Assembly (NCBI RefSeq): GCF_013377015.1
Contig: NZ_JACABA010000001.1
Location: forward strand, 331,554-395,553
DNA from: Rhodopseudomonas sp.
GTDB taxonomy: Bacteria > Pseudomonadota > Alphaproteobacteria > Rhizobiales > Xanthobacteraceae
Direction: 5' to 3'
Length of the DNA stretch: 64,000 nt
The translations under genes and the position numbers were made by a program. The notes below the pieces were generated by a model that was not told the DNA's origin, made no database searches, and worked only from the letters and a program-made list of their open reading frames with translations. Below are positions 35,324-45,155 of this stretch, piece after piece. Position 1 is the first letter of the stretch. Each line of letters opens with the position of its first letter.

Positions 35324-35821
35324 CTACACCACCACCGGCGCGTCGGGCAGTTCATTGGGGTTGGAGCGGTCCCCGGGGAAGTGCTTGGCCAAATGCGCGC
35401 CGATCGCCGCGATCCCGTGGACCACGCCGGCCAGGAAACGGCCCTGACGGAACTCGGCTTCCATCGCCCTGCAGATCCGCTCCCATTCCGCAGCGCCGAC
35501 ATGCGCGTCGATGCCGCGGTCGGCGATGATTTCGACGTCGCGATCCGCCAGCAACAGATAGATCAGTACGCCATTGTTGTGCGCGGTGTCCCAGATCCGC
35601 AATTGGGAAAAGATATCGAGCGCGCGCTCGCGCGCCGGTTGATCGCGAAACAGTGGCGCGCCGTCGAGCGCGCCTTCGACCACGAAGCGGATCTGCCCGG
35701 CATGCGTGGCCTCGCTGGCCTTGATCGCCTGCTCGATGGCGTCGAACGCGGGCGGCGGGAACGCCTTCTGGACCCGCCAGCGCGTTGAAAGCAGATGCTT
35801 GCCGATCCGTCTGATACCCAT
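35324..35821 (-). CDS. TPM-domain protein without signal peptide
   Basis: 165-residue protein with a TPM_phosphatase-like fold: FDAIEQAIKASEATHAGQIRFVVEG, then IWDTAHNNGVLIYLLLADRDVEIIADRGID and a helical end. No signal peptide or membrane helix is seen. The ATG at 35821 lies two bases after the stop of the upstream TPM gene, with GGGGAG before it; upstream TTG and GTG codons overlap that gene and are less likely. Third gene of a lemA-TPM-TPM operon. Related pairs are proposed to work in membrane-protein or photosystem maintenance, but this is not established in bacteria. Confidence 0.8.
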   Translation of the reverse strand: MGIRRIGKHLLSTRWRVQKAFPPPAFDAIEQAIKASEATHAGQIRFVVEGALDGAPLFRDQPARERALDIFSQLRIWDTAHNNGVLIYLLLADRDVEIIADRGIDAHVGAAEWERICRAMEAEFRQGRFLAGVVHGIAAIGAHLAKHFPGDRSNPNELPDAPVVV

Positions 35822-35823
35822 GA

Positions 35824-36726
35824 TCACCAACTCCCCGAGGCGCCGCCGCCACCGAAGCTGCCGCCACCGCCGCTGAACCCGCCGCTGCTACTCGAGCCGC
35901 TGGACCATGAGCCGCCGCTACCGCCGGACCATCCGCTGCCACGTCCGCCGCCGGTACCGATGCTGTCGCTGAAAAGCGCGAACAGAAAGGCCGCCAACCC
36001 AGTGATGCTGGACATGATCACGGACGACACCATGAACCAGGCGATCACGGCGATGATGCCGCCGGTCGCCAGCGCTCCCGGCAGCCGGCCCAGTACCATG
36101 CGCAGGATATGGCCCAGCACCAGAGCGCAGATGATGAAGAACGGGTTGAAGATGATCGAGGGGTCAAAGCCCGGCGCCTGCCACTCGTGCTGCGGTTCGG
36201 GTTTCGGCAGCGGCTCGCCGTCGATCACGCCGATCATGCGGTCGACGCCGTCCTCGATACCGCCGGAGAAATCGCTGTTCTTGAATTTCGGAGTGATGAT
36301 TTCGTCGATGATGCGCTTAGCGGTGACGTCGTTGAGCGCGCCCTCGAGGCCGTAGCCGACCTCGATCCGCAGCTTGCGGTCGTTCTTGGCGACCAGCAGG
36401 ATCGCGCCATCGTCGATTTTCTTGCGGCCGATCTTCCATTGCTCGGCGACGCGCAACGAATATTGCTCGATGGTCTCGGGCGCGGTGGTCGGCACTAGCA
36501 GCACCGCGATCTGGCTGCCCTTGCGCGCCTCGAACTCCTTCAGCTTCTGTTCGAGTCTAGCACTGGTTTCAGCGGTCAGCGTGCCGGTCTGGTCGACCAC
36601 CCGACCGGTGAGCGATGGCACCGCGACGTCGGCCGCCGCCAAGCCGGCGAACGCCGCGACGGCGAGGCACAGCAGTAGCAGCAGGATCGACGCCCGCGAC
36701 GCCGGCCATGCCCGCGCGGCAATCAT
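35824..36726 (-). CDS. TPM-domain membrane protein (YgcG family) with Gly/Ser-rich tail
   Basis: 300 residues. A signal peptide (SILLLLLCLAVAAFAGLAAA) is followed by a periplasmic TPM domain starting LTGRVVDQTGTLTAETSARLEQKL and including KIDDGAILLVAKNDRKLRIEVGYGLEG. One or two membrane helices lie near residues 195-250. The C-terminus is low-complexity Gly/Ser (GGGRGSGWSGGSGGSW and onward), as is usual in YgcG proteins. It lies between lemA (21-base gap) and the second TPM gene. Confidence 0.88.
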   Translation of the reverse strand: MIAARAWPASRASILLLLLCLAVAAFAGLAAADVAVPSLTGRVVDQTGTLTAETSARLEQKLKEFEARKGSQIAVLLVPTTAPETIEQYSLRVAEQWKIGRKKIDDGAILLVAKNDRKLRIEVGYGLEGALNDVTAKRIIDEIITPKFKNSDFSGGIEDGVDRMIGVIDGEPLPKPEPQHEWQAPGFDPSIIFNPFFIICALVLGHILRMVLGRLPGALATGGIIAVIAWFMVSSVIMSSITGLAAFLFALFSDSIGTGGGRGSGWSGGSGGSWSSGSSSSGGFSGGGGSFGGGGASGSW

Positions 36727-36747
36727 CGCCGGCGCCCCGTTACCCGG

Positions 36748-37356
36748 CTACTTCGCCGGCGCCGGCGCTGGATTGAAGTCGACCTTCGGCGCGGTGGAGA
36801 TCGCCTTCTCGTTCTCGACGGTAAAATTCGGCTTTTCCTTATAGCCAAACACCAACGCGGTGAAGTTGACCGGGAACGACCGCACCGTGACGTTATAGTC
36901 CTGCACCGCCTTGATGTAGCGATTGCGCGCCACGGTGATGCGGTTTTCGGTGCCTTCGAGCTGCGACATCAGGTCCTTGAACAGCGCGTCGGATTTCAGC
37001 TGCGGATAGTTTTCCGTGACCACCAGCAAGCGCGACAGCGCGCTGGACAATTCGCCCTGCGCCGCGGTGAACTTCTGGAACGCGGCGGGATCGTTCAGCA
37101 CCTCGGGCGTCGCCTGGATGCTGCCGACCTTGGCGCGAGCGTTGGTGACGCCGAGCAGCACATCCTTTTCCTGCTGCGCGAATCCCTTCACCGAATTCAC
37201 CAGATTGGGCACCAGATCGGCGCGGCGCTGGTACTGATTCACCACCTCCGACCAACTCGCTTTGACCTGCTGGTCTTCGGACTGGATCGTGTTGTAGCCG
37301 CAATTGGTCAGGCTCAGGGTCGCGAGCGCCGCCAGAACCGTCAGAAGTCTACGCAT
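36748..37356 (-). CDS. lemA: LemA family protein
   Basis: 202-residue envelope protein with a signal peptide ending in a possible lipobox (LSLTNC). The LemA helical domain follows: VKASWSEVVNQYQRRADLVPNLVNSVKGFAQQEKDVL, quoted here in parts, then ALSRLLVVTENYPQLKS and NRYIKAVQDYN. SFPVNFTALVFGY is typical of the C-terminal part. First gene of the lemA-TPM-TPM operon. LemA proteins are widely paired with YgcG-like proteins; the molecular role remains unclear. Confidence 0.9.
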   Translation of the reverse strand: MRRLLTVLAALATLSLTNCGYNTIQSEDQQVKASWSEVVNQYQRRADLVPNLVNSVKGFAQQEKDVLLGVTNARAKVGSIQATPEVLNDPAAFQKFTAAQGELSSALSRLLVVTENYPQLKSDALFKDLMSQLEGTENRITVARNRYIKAVQDYNVTVRSFPVNFTALVFGYKEKPNFTVENEKAISTAPKVDFNPAPAPAK

Positions 37357-37413
37357 CGATCTCTCCTCATGCGAAACGCGATCAGCATAGCAGAACCGGG
37401 CCGTTGTCCGATG

Positions 37414-39738
37414 CTACTTTTGTGCGGCATTGGCGTCGCGAATGGCGCGCCAGACTTTCTCTGGCGTCAGCGGCGTGTTCAGCGCGGTGATCCCGAGCGG
37501 GGCCAGCGCGTCGAGCACGCCGTGGACGATGCAGGGCGGCCCGCCGATCGCACCGGATTCGCCGCAGCCCTTGGCGCCGAGCGGATTGGTCTTGCACGGC
37601 GCCGAACCATCCAGTGTGACCTCGATCGCCGGCATGTTGTCGGCGCGCGGGATGCAGTAGTCCTGATAGCTCGCGGTCAGCAGCTGGCCGTCGGCGTCAT
37701 AGGTAGCGCCTTCATACAGCGCCTGGCCGATGCCTTGCGCGACGCCACCGTGGATCTGGCCTGAGACCAGCATCGGATTGACCGCGACGCCGACGTCGTC
37801 GACCGTGGTGTAGCGCACCACCTTGGTGATGCCGGTGTCGGGATCGATCTCGACTTCGCAGATGTGGGTGCCATTCGGCCAGCTCGGGCCATCGACCTCG
37901 CCGGTGGAATCGACGCTGAGCCGCGCGCCCTTTTCCTTGGCGGCGATTTCAAACAGGCTGATCCGTCGGTCGGTGCCGGCGATGGTCAGAACGCCGTCGG
38001 CGTATTCGATGTCATCGACCGAGGCCTCGAGAATGCTCGCGGCCTTTTCGCGCGCCTTCGCCACCAGGTCGACGGTGGAGACCGCGACCGCGGTTCCGCC
38101 AACGAACAACGAGCGCGAGCCGACGCTGCCGAACCCTTGAGCCAGATCGGTGTTGCCTTGCACCACGTCGATCTTGTCCATGCCGATGCCGAGCGAGGCC
38201 GCCAGCATCTGCGAATATGTGGTCTCCAACCCCTGCCCCATCGCCTGGGTGCCGGAGTGCAGGACGATCCGCCCTTCGGCGGTGGCCTGCAGGCTGACCT
38301 TCTCGGTGTGGGCGCGGCCGCCGGTCCATTCGATGTAGCTGGTCAGGCCACGGCCATAGAGCAGGCCCTTCTTCTTCGCGGCTTTCTTGCGCGCAGCGAA
38401 GCCATCCCAGTCCGCCAGCTTGGAGGCGCGCTCCATCATGTGGGCGAACGCGCCGCTGTCGTAGACTTGGCCGACGGCGTTGGTGTAGGGCAGTTGCGCC
38501 GGCTTGATGTAGTTCGCCTTGCGGATCGCGCGCGGATCGATCCCGAGCTGGCGCGCCGCGGCGTCCATCAGCCGCTCGACAATATAGACCGCCTCCGGGC
38601 GGCCGGCGCCACGATAGGCGCCGACCGGCGCAGTGTGGGTCATCACCGCTTTGATCTCGAAATGCACCAGCGGCAGGTCATAAACGCCGGTCTGCACGAA
38701 CGGTCCCAGTACCAGCGGAATGATCACCCCGGCGCCGGCCAGATAGGCCCCGGTGCCGCCGAGCGAACTCACCCGATAAGCCAGCACCCGGCCCTTGGCG
38801 TCGAGCGCAAACGCCGCGGTCGAGGTCAGGTCGCGGCCGTGGGTGCCGCCGACGAATTCGTCGGTGCGGTCGCCGCGCCAGCGTACCTTGCGGTTCAGCT
38901 TCACCGCCGCATAGGCGACCAGGCCGTCCTCCGGATACAGCCCGGTCTTCTGGCCGAAGCCGCCGCCGATATCGCCGACCCGCACCACGATGCTGTCCTT
39001 CGGCCGCTTCAGAATCGCGTCGGCGAGAATGTCGCGGGTCGAGGCCGGGGTCTGTGACTGCACGTGCAGCGTCAGCCGGCCGGACTTGTCGAGCTCGGCG
39101 ATGGTGCTGCGCGGCTCCATCGCCGAGGGAATCAGCCGCTGGCTGGCGATGTCGAGCGACACCACGTGCGCGGCGCTGGCGAAGGCGGCATCGACCACGG
39201 CGGCATCGCCATAGCTCATCGCGGCGACGATATTGTCCGGCGCGTCGGAGCAGACCACCGGCGCACCGGGCTGGATCGCCGCGGACGGATCGGTCACCGC
39301 CGGCAGCACCTCATAGTCGACCGCGATCGCCTCGGCCGCCGCCCGCGCAGCGTCGAGCGACGTCGCCACCACGGCGGCCACCGCTTCGCCGACAAAACGC
39401 ACCACCTCGTGCGCCAACAGCCGCCGCGCCGGCAGCGCCATCGGCGAACCATCGGGCCGCTTGAAGATCGGCAGCGTCGGCAGCGTGCCGACATCATCGG
39501 CGACGAGATCGGCGCCGGTGAACACCGCGGTGACACCCGGCATCTCGCGCGCCGCCTGGGTGTCGATTGCCACGATCCGCGCATGCGCATGCGGCGATCG
39601 CAGCACCACCAGCCACAGCGCGCCGTCGGCCGGCTTGTCGTCGAGATAGTGTCCGAGCCCGGTCAGCAGGCGCTGGTCTTCGAGACGCTTGACGGGCTGA
39701 CCCGTTCCAAAGCGCATGTTGCCGGGTAGAATATTCAT
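37414..39738 (-). CDS. Molybdopterin-binding large subunit of a xanthine dehydrogenase / CoxL-like (form II) hydroxylase
   Basis: 774-residue large subunit of the molybdenum hydroxylase family. It opens FGTGQPVKRLEDQRLLTG and has GGGFGQKTGLYPED, AYRGAGRPEAVY and GQGLETTYSQMLAASLGI. The C-terminal KGCGESGAIGGPP carries the active-site Glu. The motif AYRGAGRPE rather than AYRCSFR excludes true form I CO dehydrogenase. The ATG at 39738 has GGGAG upstream; an earlier start at 39804 is not supported. No FAD or iron-sulfur subunit gene is adjacent, which is unusual because the enzyme normally needs both. Substrate unknown. Confidence 0.87.
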   Translation of the reverse strand: MNILPGNMRFGTGQPVKRLEDQRLLTGLGHYLDDKPADGALWLVVLRSPHAHARIVAIDTQAAREMPGVTAVFTGADLVADDVGTLPTLPIFKRPDGSPMALPARRLLAHEVVRFVGEAVAAVVATSLDAARAAAEAIAVDYEVLPAVTDPSAAIQPGAPVVCSDAPDNIVAAMSYGDAAVVDAAFASAAHVVSLDIASQRLIPSAMEPRSTIAELDKSGRLTLHVQSQTPASTRDILADAILKRPKDSIVVRVGDIGGGFGQKTGLYPEDGLVAYAAVKLNRKVRWRGDRTDEFVGGTHGRDLTSTAAFALDAKGRVLAYRVSSLGGTGAYLAGAGVIIPLVLGPFVQTGVYDLPLVHFEIKAVMTHTAPVGAYRGAGRPEAVYIVERLMDAAARQLGIDPRAIRKANYIKPAQLPYTNAVGQVYDSGAFAHMMERASKLADWDGFAARKKAAKKKGLLYGRGLTSYIEWTGGRAHTEKVSLQATAEGRIVLHSGTQAMGQGLETTYSQMLAASLGIGMDKIDVVQGNTDLAQGFGSVGSRSLFVGGTAVAVSTVDLVAKAREKAASILEASVDDIEYADGVLTIAGTDRRISLFEIAAKEKGARLSVDSTGEVDGPSWPNGTHICEVEIDPDTGITKVVRYTTVDDVGVAVNPMLVSGQIHGGVAQGIGQALYEGATYDADGQLLTASYQDYCIPRADNMPAIEVTLDGSAPCKTNPLGAKGCGESGAIGGPPCIVHGVLDALAPLGITALNTPLTPEKVWRAIRDANAAQK

Positions 39739-39834
39739 TGAAGCTCCCTTGGCGGAAATGTCTTGTTGGGTGCCGTTGTACCGGACAAAGCGGCCGGTGA
39801 GCAAATCGCGGATCCGCCGTCGGAAGCGGACGGT

Positions 39835-40710
39835 TCAGCCGATCTCCCGCAGTACGGCTTCGACCGCCTGACGCTCCTCGGCAGTCAACGCCGCTTGCGG
39901 CGGAACCGGATCGCCGACCTCGTAACCCTGGATAGCAAGCCCGGCCTTGATGCAGGCGGCGAGGTTGAACCGCGCGAACGCTTCGTTGACGCGCCACAAT
40001 TTCCGCTGCAGTTTGAGCGCATCGTCCCAGCATCCGGCCTGGCAGAGATTATAGAGCTCGACGCTCTGGCGAGGCACAATGCAGGCCGGCCCGGCCATCC
40101 AGCCGACGCCGCCGATCAGCATCACCGCGGCAGGGATATGCGCCGACGCTGAGAACACCTGGATATCGTCGCCGCAGCGATTCATGATCGACAGCAGCCG
40201 ACCGGTGTTGGTGGAGGCGTCCTTGATGTAGCGAATCCGCGGATGTTTCGCCAGCCGCGCGATCACATCGAGCGTGAGGTCGGCGCGCTGAAACTGCGGA
40301 TTGGTGTAGATCACCACCGGAATATCAACGGCATCGGCGATGGCGGAAAAATACGATTCGATCTGCGCGTCCTTGAGCGGAAAATACGCCTCCAGGATCG
40401 CCAGAATGCCATCGGCGCCGGCCTTCTGGCAGGCCTTGGCCTGCGCCACCGCGTCCGCCGTCGCAGTCGAAGCAACGCCGGCCACCACCGGCACCCTGCC
40501 CTGCGTGGCCTCGATCGTAACCTTCACCACGGTCTCGCGCTGCGCGGCGTTGAGATAGGCGAATTCGCCGGTCGAGCCCAGCGGGGTCAGCCCGTGCACG
40601 CCTGATTTGATCAGATCGTCGCACAGCCGGCCAAGCACGTCGGTGCGGATCACGCCGCCGGAATCGATCGGCGACACCAGATAGGGAAACACGCCGTGAA
40701 AGTCCGTCAT
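39835..40710 (-). CDS. DapA / N-acetylneuraminate lyase superfamily aldolase
   Basis: (Beta/alpha)8 Schiff-base enzyme of 291 residues from the ATG at 40710 ([14 protein letters not shown]). [11 protein letters not shown] is the loop that is GTTGE in true DapA, VVIYTNP has the catalytic Tyr, and IRYIKDAS the Schiff-base Lys. Ser in place of the second Thr and the lone position suggest a catabolic aldolase or dehydratase rather than lysine synthesis. Starts at 40728 or 40752 are also possible. It lies 96 bases upstream of the hydroxylase gene on the same strand, so cotranscription is possible. Confidence 0.85.
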   Translation of the reverse strand: MTDFHGVFPYLVSPIDSGGVIRTDVLGRLCDDLIKSGVHGLTPLGSTGEFAYLNAAQRETVVKVTIEATQGRVPVVAGVASTATADAVAQAKACQKAGADGILAILEAYFPLKDAQIESYFSAIADAVDIPVVIYTNPQFQRADLTLDVIARLAKHPRIRYIKDASTNTGRLLSIMNRCGDDIQVFSASAHIPAAVMLIGGVGWMAGPACIVPRQSVELYNLCQAGCWDDALKLQRKLWRVNEAFARFNLAACIKAGLAIQGYEVGDPVPPQAALTAEERQAVEAVLREIG

Positions 40711-40826
40711 ACCGGAACCGGAGGTCATTGCAGCCGGCAGCGATATCCACATGAAACCTGCGCGCGCCGCAAGCCGGAAACTCTGGTAATGCAGCGGCAA
40801 ATCAATCCGCAGCGAGGCCCTTGGCG

Positions 40827-42953
40827 ATGACCCAGCACCCGACCCGCACCGATGCGCCGCAGCCGCCAATGGCGCCGAAGCGCCCGCACAGTTTCACCAC
40901 CCATGGCGTCACGCTGACCGACGACTTTGCCTGGCTGAAGGACGCCAAATGGCAGGAGGTGCTGCGCGATCCGTCGCTGCTCGAAGCCGACATCCGGACC
41001 TATCTGGAAGCCGAGAACGCCTATACCGAGAGCCTGCTCGGCGGCACAGCCGATTTGCAGAAGAAGCTGGTCGCCGAAATGCGCGGCCGGATCAAGGAGG
41101 ACGATTCCAGCGTGCCGGCGCCGGATGGCCCGTTCGCCTATATGCGGAAATTCCGCGAGGGCGGCCAGCACGAACTGTTCGCGCGGCAGCCGCGCGACGG
41201 CGGCGAACCGCAGATCATCCTCGACGGCGACGCGCTCGCGAAGGACCACAGCTATTTCCGCTTCGGCGGTGCACGGCATTCGCCGGATCACAAGCTCGAG
41301 GCCTGGAGCGCCGACGTCAAGGGATCGGAATATTTCACCATCCGGGTGCGCGACTGGGCCAGCGGTGCCGACCTTTCCGATCTGGTCGAGGAAACCGACG
41401 GCGGCGTGGTGTGGGCGCTGGATTCGAAAGCCTTTTTCTACGTCAAGCTCGACGACAACCATCGCCCGATGCAGGTCTGGCGCCATAACCTCGGTGCCCT
41501 GCAGGAAGAGGATGAGCTGATCTACGAGGAGCCGGATTCCGGCTGGTTCACCCATATCCATGAGAGCGCCAGCGGCCGGTTCTGCGTCATCGCCGGCGGC
41601 GATCACGAGACCTCCGAGCAGCGACTGATCGACCTGTCCAACCACGAGACGCCGCTGCAGCTGGTGGCGGAACGCCAGGAGGGCGTGCAATATTCGCTGG
41701 CCGATCGCGGCGACGAATTGTTCATCCTCACCAATGCGGACGGCGCGATCGACTTCAAGATCGTCACCGCCCCGCTCGCCGCACCGGAACGCGCCAACTG
41801 GCGCGACCTGATCCCCTATCGCGAAGGCATCTACGTCATCGACATCGAACTCTATGCCGGCCATCTGGTGCGACTGGAACGCGCCAACGCATTGCCGTCC
41901 GCGATCATCCGCGATCTTTCCGATGGCAGCGAGCACAGCATCGCGTTCGACGAGACCGCCTACTCGCTCGATACCATGGGCGGCTATGAATTCGAGACCA
42001 CCAACCTGCGGTTCTCCTACTCATCCATGACGACGCCCTCGGAAGTCTACGACTACGACATGGTGACGCGGGCGCGGGTGCTGCGCAAGCGCCAGCAGAT
42101 TCCCTCCGGCCACAATCCGGCCGACTACGTCACGACGCGGATCATGGCGCCGTCTCATGATGGCGCCATGGTGCCGGTGTCGCTGCTGCATCGCAAGGAT
42201 CTGGTGCGCGACGGCCGCGCGCCGCTGCTACTCTATGGCTACGGCTCCTACGGAATGGCAATGCCGGCGTCGTTCTCGGCCAACCGGCTGTCGCTGGTCG
42301 ATCGCGGCTTCGTCTACGCCATCGCCCATATCCGCGGCGGCGCCGACAAGGGCTGGGGCTGGTATCTCGACGGCAAGCGCGAGAAGAAGACCAACAGTTT
42401 TGAGGATTTCGCCGCGAGCGCCCGCGCGCTGATCGCGGCGAATTACACCTCGGAAAAGCGCATCGTCGGGCATGGCGGCAGTGCCGGCGGCATGCTGATG
42501 GGCGCGGTCGCCAACCGATCCGGTGAGTTGTTCGCCGGCATCCTCGCCGAGGTGCCGTTCGTCGACGTGCTCAACACCATGCTGGACGACACGCTGCCGC
42601 TCACGCCGCCGGAATGGCCCGAATGGGGCAACCCGATCGAAAGCGAAGCCGATTTCAAAACCATCCTGTCCTATTCGCCCTACGACAATATCGCGGCGAA
42701 AGCCTATCCGGCGATCCTGGCGATGGGCGGGCTGACCGATCCGCGCGTCACCTATTGGGAGCCGGCGAAATGGATCGCCCGGCTACGCGCCACCATGACC
42801 GGCGGCGGCCCGGTGCTGCTACGCACCAATATGGGCGCCGGCCATGGCGGCTCGTCGGGCCGGTTCAGCCGGCTCGACGAGGTCGCGATCGGCTACGCCT
42901 TCGCGCTGTGGGCGGTCGGGCTGGCTGACGGCGGCGACAAAAACGTGTCATAA
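40827..42953 (+). CDS. ptrB: Oligopeptidase B (protease II), S9 family
   Basis: Serine peptidase of 708 residues cutting short peptides after Arg or Lys in the cytosol. The N-terminal beta-propeller (about 70-420) starts after [15 protein letters not shown]. The catalytic alpha/beta-hydrolase domain contains [18 protein letters not shown], the nucleophile Ser in [11 protein letters not shown] (about residue 552), Asp in MGGLTDPRV and His in [13 protein letters not shown] at 40827 is used; an in-frame TTG is two codons upstream. The start region lies within the upstream extension of the divergent DapA-family frame. Confidence 0.92.
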   Translation: MTQHPTRTDAPQPPMAPKRPHSFTTHGVTLTDDFAWLKDAKWQEVLRDPSLLEADIRTYLEAENAYTESLLGGTADLQKKLVAEMRGRIKEDDSSVPAPDGPFAYMRKFREGGQHELFARQPRDGGEPQIILDGDALAKDHSYFRFGGARHSPDHKLEAWSADVKGSEYFTIRVRDWASGADLSDLVEETDGGVVWALDSKAFFYVKLDDNHRPMQVWRHNLGALQEEDELIYEEPDSGWFTHIHESASGRFCVIAGGDHETSEQRLIDLSNHETPLQLVAERQEGVQYSLADRGDELFILTNADGAIDFKIVTAPLAAPERANWRDLIPYREGIYVIDIELYAGHLVRLERANALPSAIIRDLSDGSEHSIAFDETAYSLDTMGGYEFETTNLRFSYSSMTTPSEVYDYDMVTRARVLRKRQQIPSGHNPADYVTTRIMAPSHDGAMVPVSLLHRKDLVRDGRAPLLLYGYGSYGMAMPASFSANRLSLVDRGFVYAIAHIRGGADKGWGWYLDGKREKKTNSFEDFAASARALIAANYTSEKRIVGHGGSAGGMLMGAVANRSGELFAGILAEVPFVDVLNTMLDDTLPLTPPEWPEWGNPIESEADFKTILSYSPYDNIAAKAYPAILAMGGLTDPRVTYWEPAKWIARLRATMTGGGPVLLRTNMGAGHGGSSGRFSRLDEVAIGYAFALWAVGLADGGDKNVS

Positions 42954-42993
42954 CGCATACCCCTTCCGCCACTTCTTCCGCATCGAGACACCC

Positions 42994-44289
42994 ATGGCCG
43001 CACCCAAACCGCCCGGTTTCGAGACCCTGAGCCTGCATGCCGGGCAGCACCCCGATCCGCTGACCGGATCGCGCGCGGTGCCGATCTATCAGACCACGTC
43101 CTACGTGTTCCAGGACACCGACCACGCCGCCGCCTTGTTCAACATGGAGCGCGCCGGGCATCTCTATACGCGGATCTCGAATCCGACCACCGCGGTGCTG
43201 GAAGAACGGCTGGCCGCGCTGGAAGGCGGCGTCGGCGCGGTCTGCACCGCCAGCGGCATGGCGGCGCTGCATCTGGCGATCGCCACGCTGCTCAACGCCG
43301 GCAATCATATCGTTGCCTCCGCCTCGCTCTATGGCGGCACCATCAATCTGCTCACGCACACGTTGCCGCGGTTCGGCATCACCACCACATTCGTGAAGCC
43401 GCGCGACCACGACGCATTCCGCGCCGCGATCAAACCGAACACGCGGCTGGTGATCGGCGAGACCATCGGCAATCCGGGCCTCGAAGTGCTGGATATTCCC
43501 AAGGTTGCCGAGATCGCCCACGCCGCAAACATTCCGCTGCTGATCGACAACACCTTTGCGACGCCCTATCTCAGCCGGCCGATCGAGCTCGGCGCCGACA
43601 TCGTGATGAACTCCGCCACCAAATGGATCGGCGGCCATGGCATCGCGATCGGCGGCGTGATCGTCGACGGCGGCCGGTTCGACTGGCGCGCGTCGGGTAA
43701 GTTTCCGACCCTGACCGAGCCCTATGCGGGCTATCACGATATCGTCTTCGACGAACAGTTCGGGCCGCCGGCCTTCATCATCCGTGCCCGGATGGAGGGC
43801 TTGCGCGATTTCGGCGCGTGCCTGTCGCCGACCAATGCGTTCCAGCTGCTGCAGGGCGTCGAGACGCTCGGCGTGCGGATGGACCGCCACATCGCCAACA
43901 CCGCCGCTGTCCTGCAATTCCTCACCGCCAACAAGGCGGTCGATTGGGTGCTGCATCCGTCGCTGGAGAGCCACCCGGACCACGAGCTGGCAAAGCGGCT
44001 GTTGCCGCGTGGCGCCGGCTCGATCGTTTCGTTCGGCATCAAGGGCGGCCGCGCCGCGGGCAAGAAATTCATCGTGGCGCTGCGGCTGACCAGCCATCTG
44101 GCCAATGTCGGCGACGCCAAGACGCTGGTGATCCATCCGGCCTCGACCACACATCAGCAGATGGACGCGGCGCAACTGGCCGCCTCCGGAATCGGCGAGG
44201 AACTGGTGCGGCTATCGGTCGGGATCGAGTCCGCGCAGGATATTCTCGACGATCTCGGCCAGGCGCTGCGCGCCTCGCAGAAGGTGTAG
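42994..44289 (+). CDS. metY: O-acetylhomoserine sulfhydrylase (O-acetylhomoserine aminocarboxypropyltransferase)
   Basis: PLP enzyme of the Cys/Met metabolism family, 431 residues, forming homocysteine (or methionine with methanethiol) from O-acetylhomoserine. FETLSLHAGQHPDPLTGSRAVPIYQTTSY is the classic MetY opening, given here as a start motif. YTRISNPTTAVLEERLAALEG and SGMAALHLA follow, and NSATKWIGGHG carries the PLP lysine (about residue 210). The length of about 430 and the long C-terminal half favour MetY over MetB or MetC. ATG at 42994. Three bases separate it from the hydrolase gene downstream. Confidence 0.92.
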   Translation: MAAPKPPGFETLSLHAGQHPDPLTGSRAVPIYQTTSYVFQDTDHAAALFNMERAGHLYTRISNPTTAVLEERLAALEGGVGAVCTASGMAALHLAIATLLNAGNHIVASASLYGGTINLLTHTLPRFGITTTFVKPRDHDAFRAAIKPNTRLVIGETIGNPGLEVLDIPKVAEIAHAANIPLLIDNTFATPYLSRPIELGADIVMNSATKWIGGHGIAIGGVIVDGGRFDWRASGKFPTLTEPYAGYHDIVFDEQFGPPAFIIRARMEGLRDFGACLSPTNAFQLLQGVETLGVRMDRHIANTAAVLQFLTANKAVDWVLHPSLESHPDHELAKRLLPRGAGSIVSFGIKGGRAAGKKFIVALRLTSHLANVGDAKTLVIHPASTTHQQMDAAQLAASGIGEELVRLSVGIESAQDILDDLGQALRASQKV

Positions 44290-44292
44290 GCC

Positions 44293-45075
44293 ATGCAGCT
44301 CTCGGTCAATGGCGTTGAGATTTTCGTAGCCACCGGCGGCAAGCCGTTCGACGCGGCGCTGCCGACCGTCGTCTTCATTCACGGCGCCGGTTTCGATCAT
44401 TCGGTGTGGGCGCTGCACAGCCGCTGGTTCGCGCATCATGGCTATGGGGTGCTGGCGCCGGACCTGCCCGGCCATGGCCGCTCCGCCGGCGCGCCGCTGA
44501 CGACCATCGCCGACATGGCGGACTGGATCGCGGCGCTGCTCGACGCCGCCGGCGCGGCGAAGGCCAAGCTGATCGGCCATTCGATGGGCTCGCTGATCGC
44601 GCTGGAAACCGCGGCGCGACATCCCTCAAGAGTTTCGTCGCTCGGGCTGATCGGCACCACCAGCACGATGACGGTCGGCCCCGATCTGCTGAAAGCCGCA
44701 GAGGCCAACGATCCCGCCGCGGTGGCGATGATGACGATCTGGGGGCTCGGCCCCGACGCCGAAATCGGCGGCAATCTCGCGCCGGGCCTGTGGATGCATG
44801 GCGGCTCGGTGCGGGTGCTGGAACACAACAAGCCCGGCGTGATCTACGCGGACCTGGCTGCCTGCAACGCCTATCAGAACGCGCTGGTCGCAGCCGCAGA
44901 GGTCGCTGTCCCGGCGACCTTCATTCTCGGCGAGCGCGACATGATGACCCCGATCCGCAACGGCAAGGCGCTTGCAGCGGCGGTGAAAGATTCACGCACC
45001 GTAGTGCTGCGCGGCGCCGGCCACACCATGATGATCGAGCGGCCCGACGAGGTGCTGAAGGCATTGCAGGGGTGA
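44293..45075 (+). CDS. Alpha/beta-fold hydrolase
   Basis: 260 residues. The oxyanion region is FIHGAGFDHSVW, the nucleophile elbow GHSMGS (Ser97), Asp lies in LGERDMMTP, and His in GAGHTMMIERP, completing the triad. The ATG follows the metY stop by three bases, so it is almost certainly translated from the same mRNA. It resembles small ester or lactone hydrolases; it is not a recognisable homoserine acetyltransferase. Substrate unknown. Confidence 0.85.
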   Translation: MQLSVNGVEIFVATGGKPFDAALPTVVFIHGAGFDHSVWALHSRWFAHHGYGVLAPDLPGHGRSAGAPLTTIADMADWIAALLDAAGAAKAKLIGHSMGSLIALETAARHPSRVSSLGLIGTTSTMTVGPDLLKAAEANDPAAVAMMTIWGLGPDAEIGGNLAPGLWMHGGSVRVLEHNKPGVIYADLAACNAYQNALVAAAEVAVPATFILGERDMMTPIRNGKALAAAVKDSRTVVLRGAGHTMMIERPDEVLKALQG

Positions 45076-45132
45076 TTGCCTATCTTAGGCATTGGCACGG
45101 CCGCACCGGCAGCGCGCTCGTGGTGCATACTT

Positions 45133-45155
45133 GGGAAGAGCTACGCACTCTTCCC
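45133..45155. terminator. Hairpin between the convergent hydrolase and cbbX genes
   Basis: GGGAAGAG (45133-45140) and CTCTTCCC (45148-45155) form a perfect 8-bp stem with a 7-base loop that includes the cbbX stop codon. No T-run follows on either strand, so it may be a weak bidirectional terminator or a 3'-end stabiliser. Confidence 0.4.

Noticed and set aside
37864-39057. 397-residue frame antisense to the molybdenum hydroxylase gene
   Set aside because: Composition is that of a reverse-complement shadow; no start signal.
37414-39738. Idea that the large subunit is aerobic CO dehydrogenase CoxL form I
   Set aside because: The diagnostic AYRCSFR loop is absent; AYRGAGRPE is present and the CoxS and CoxM genes are missing.
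39835-40710. Calling the DapA-family gene dihydrodipicolinate synthase of lysine synthesis
   Set aside because: The GTTGE motif is changed to GSTGE and the gene is not with lysine genes, so only the superfamily is claimed.
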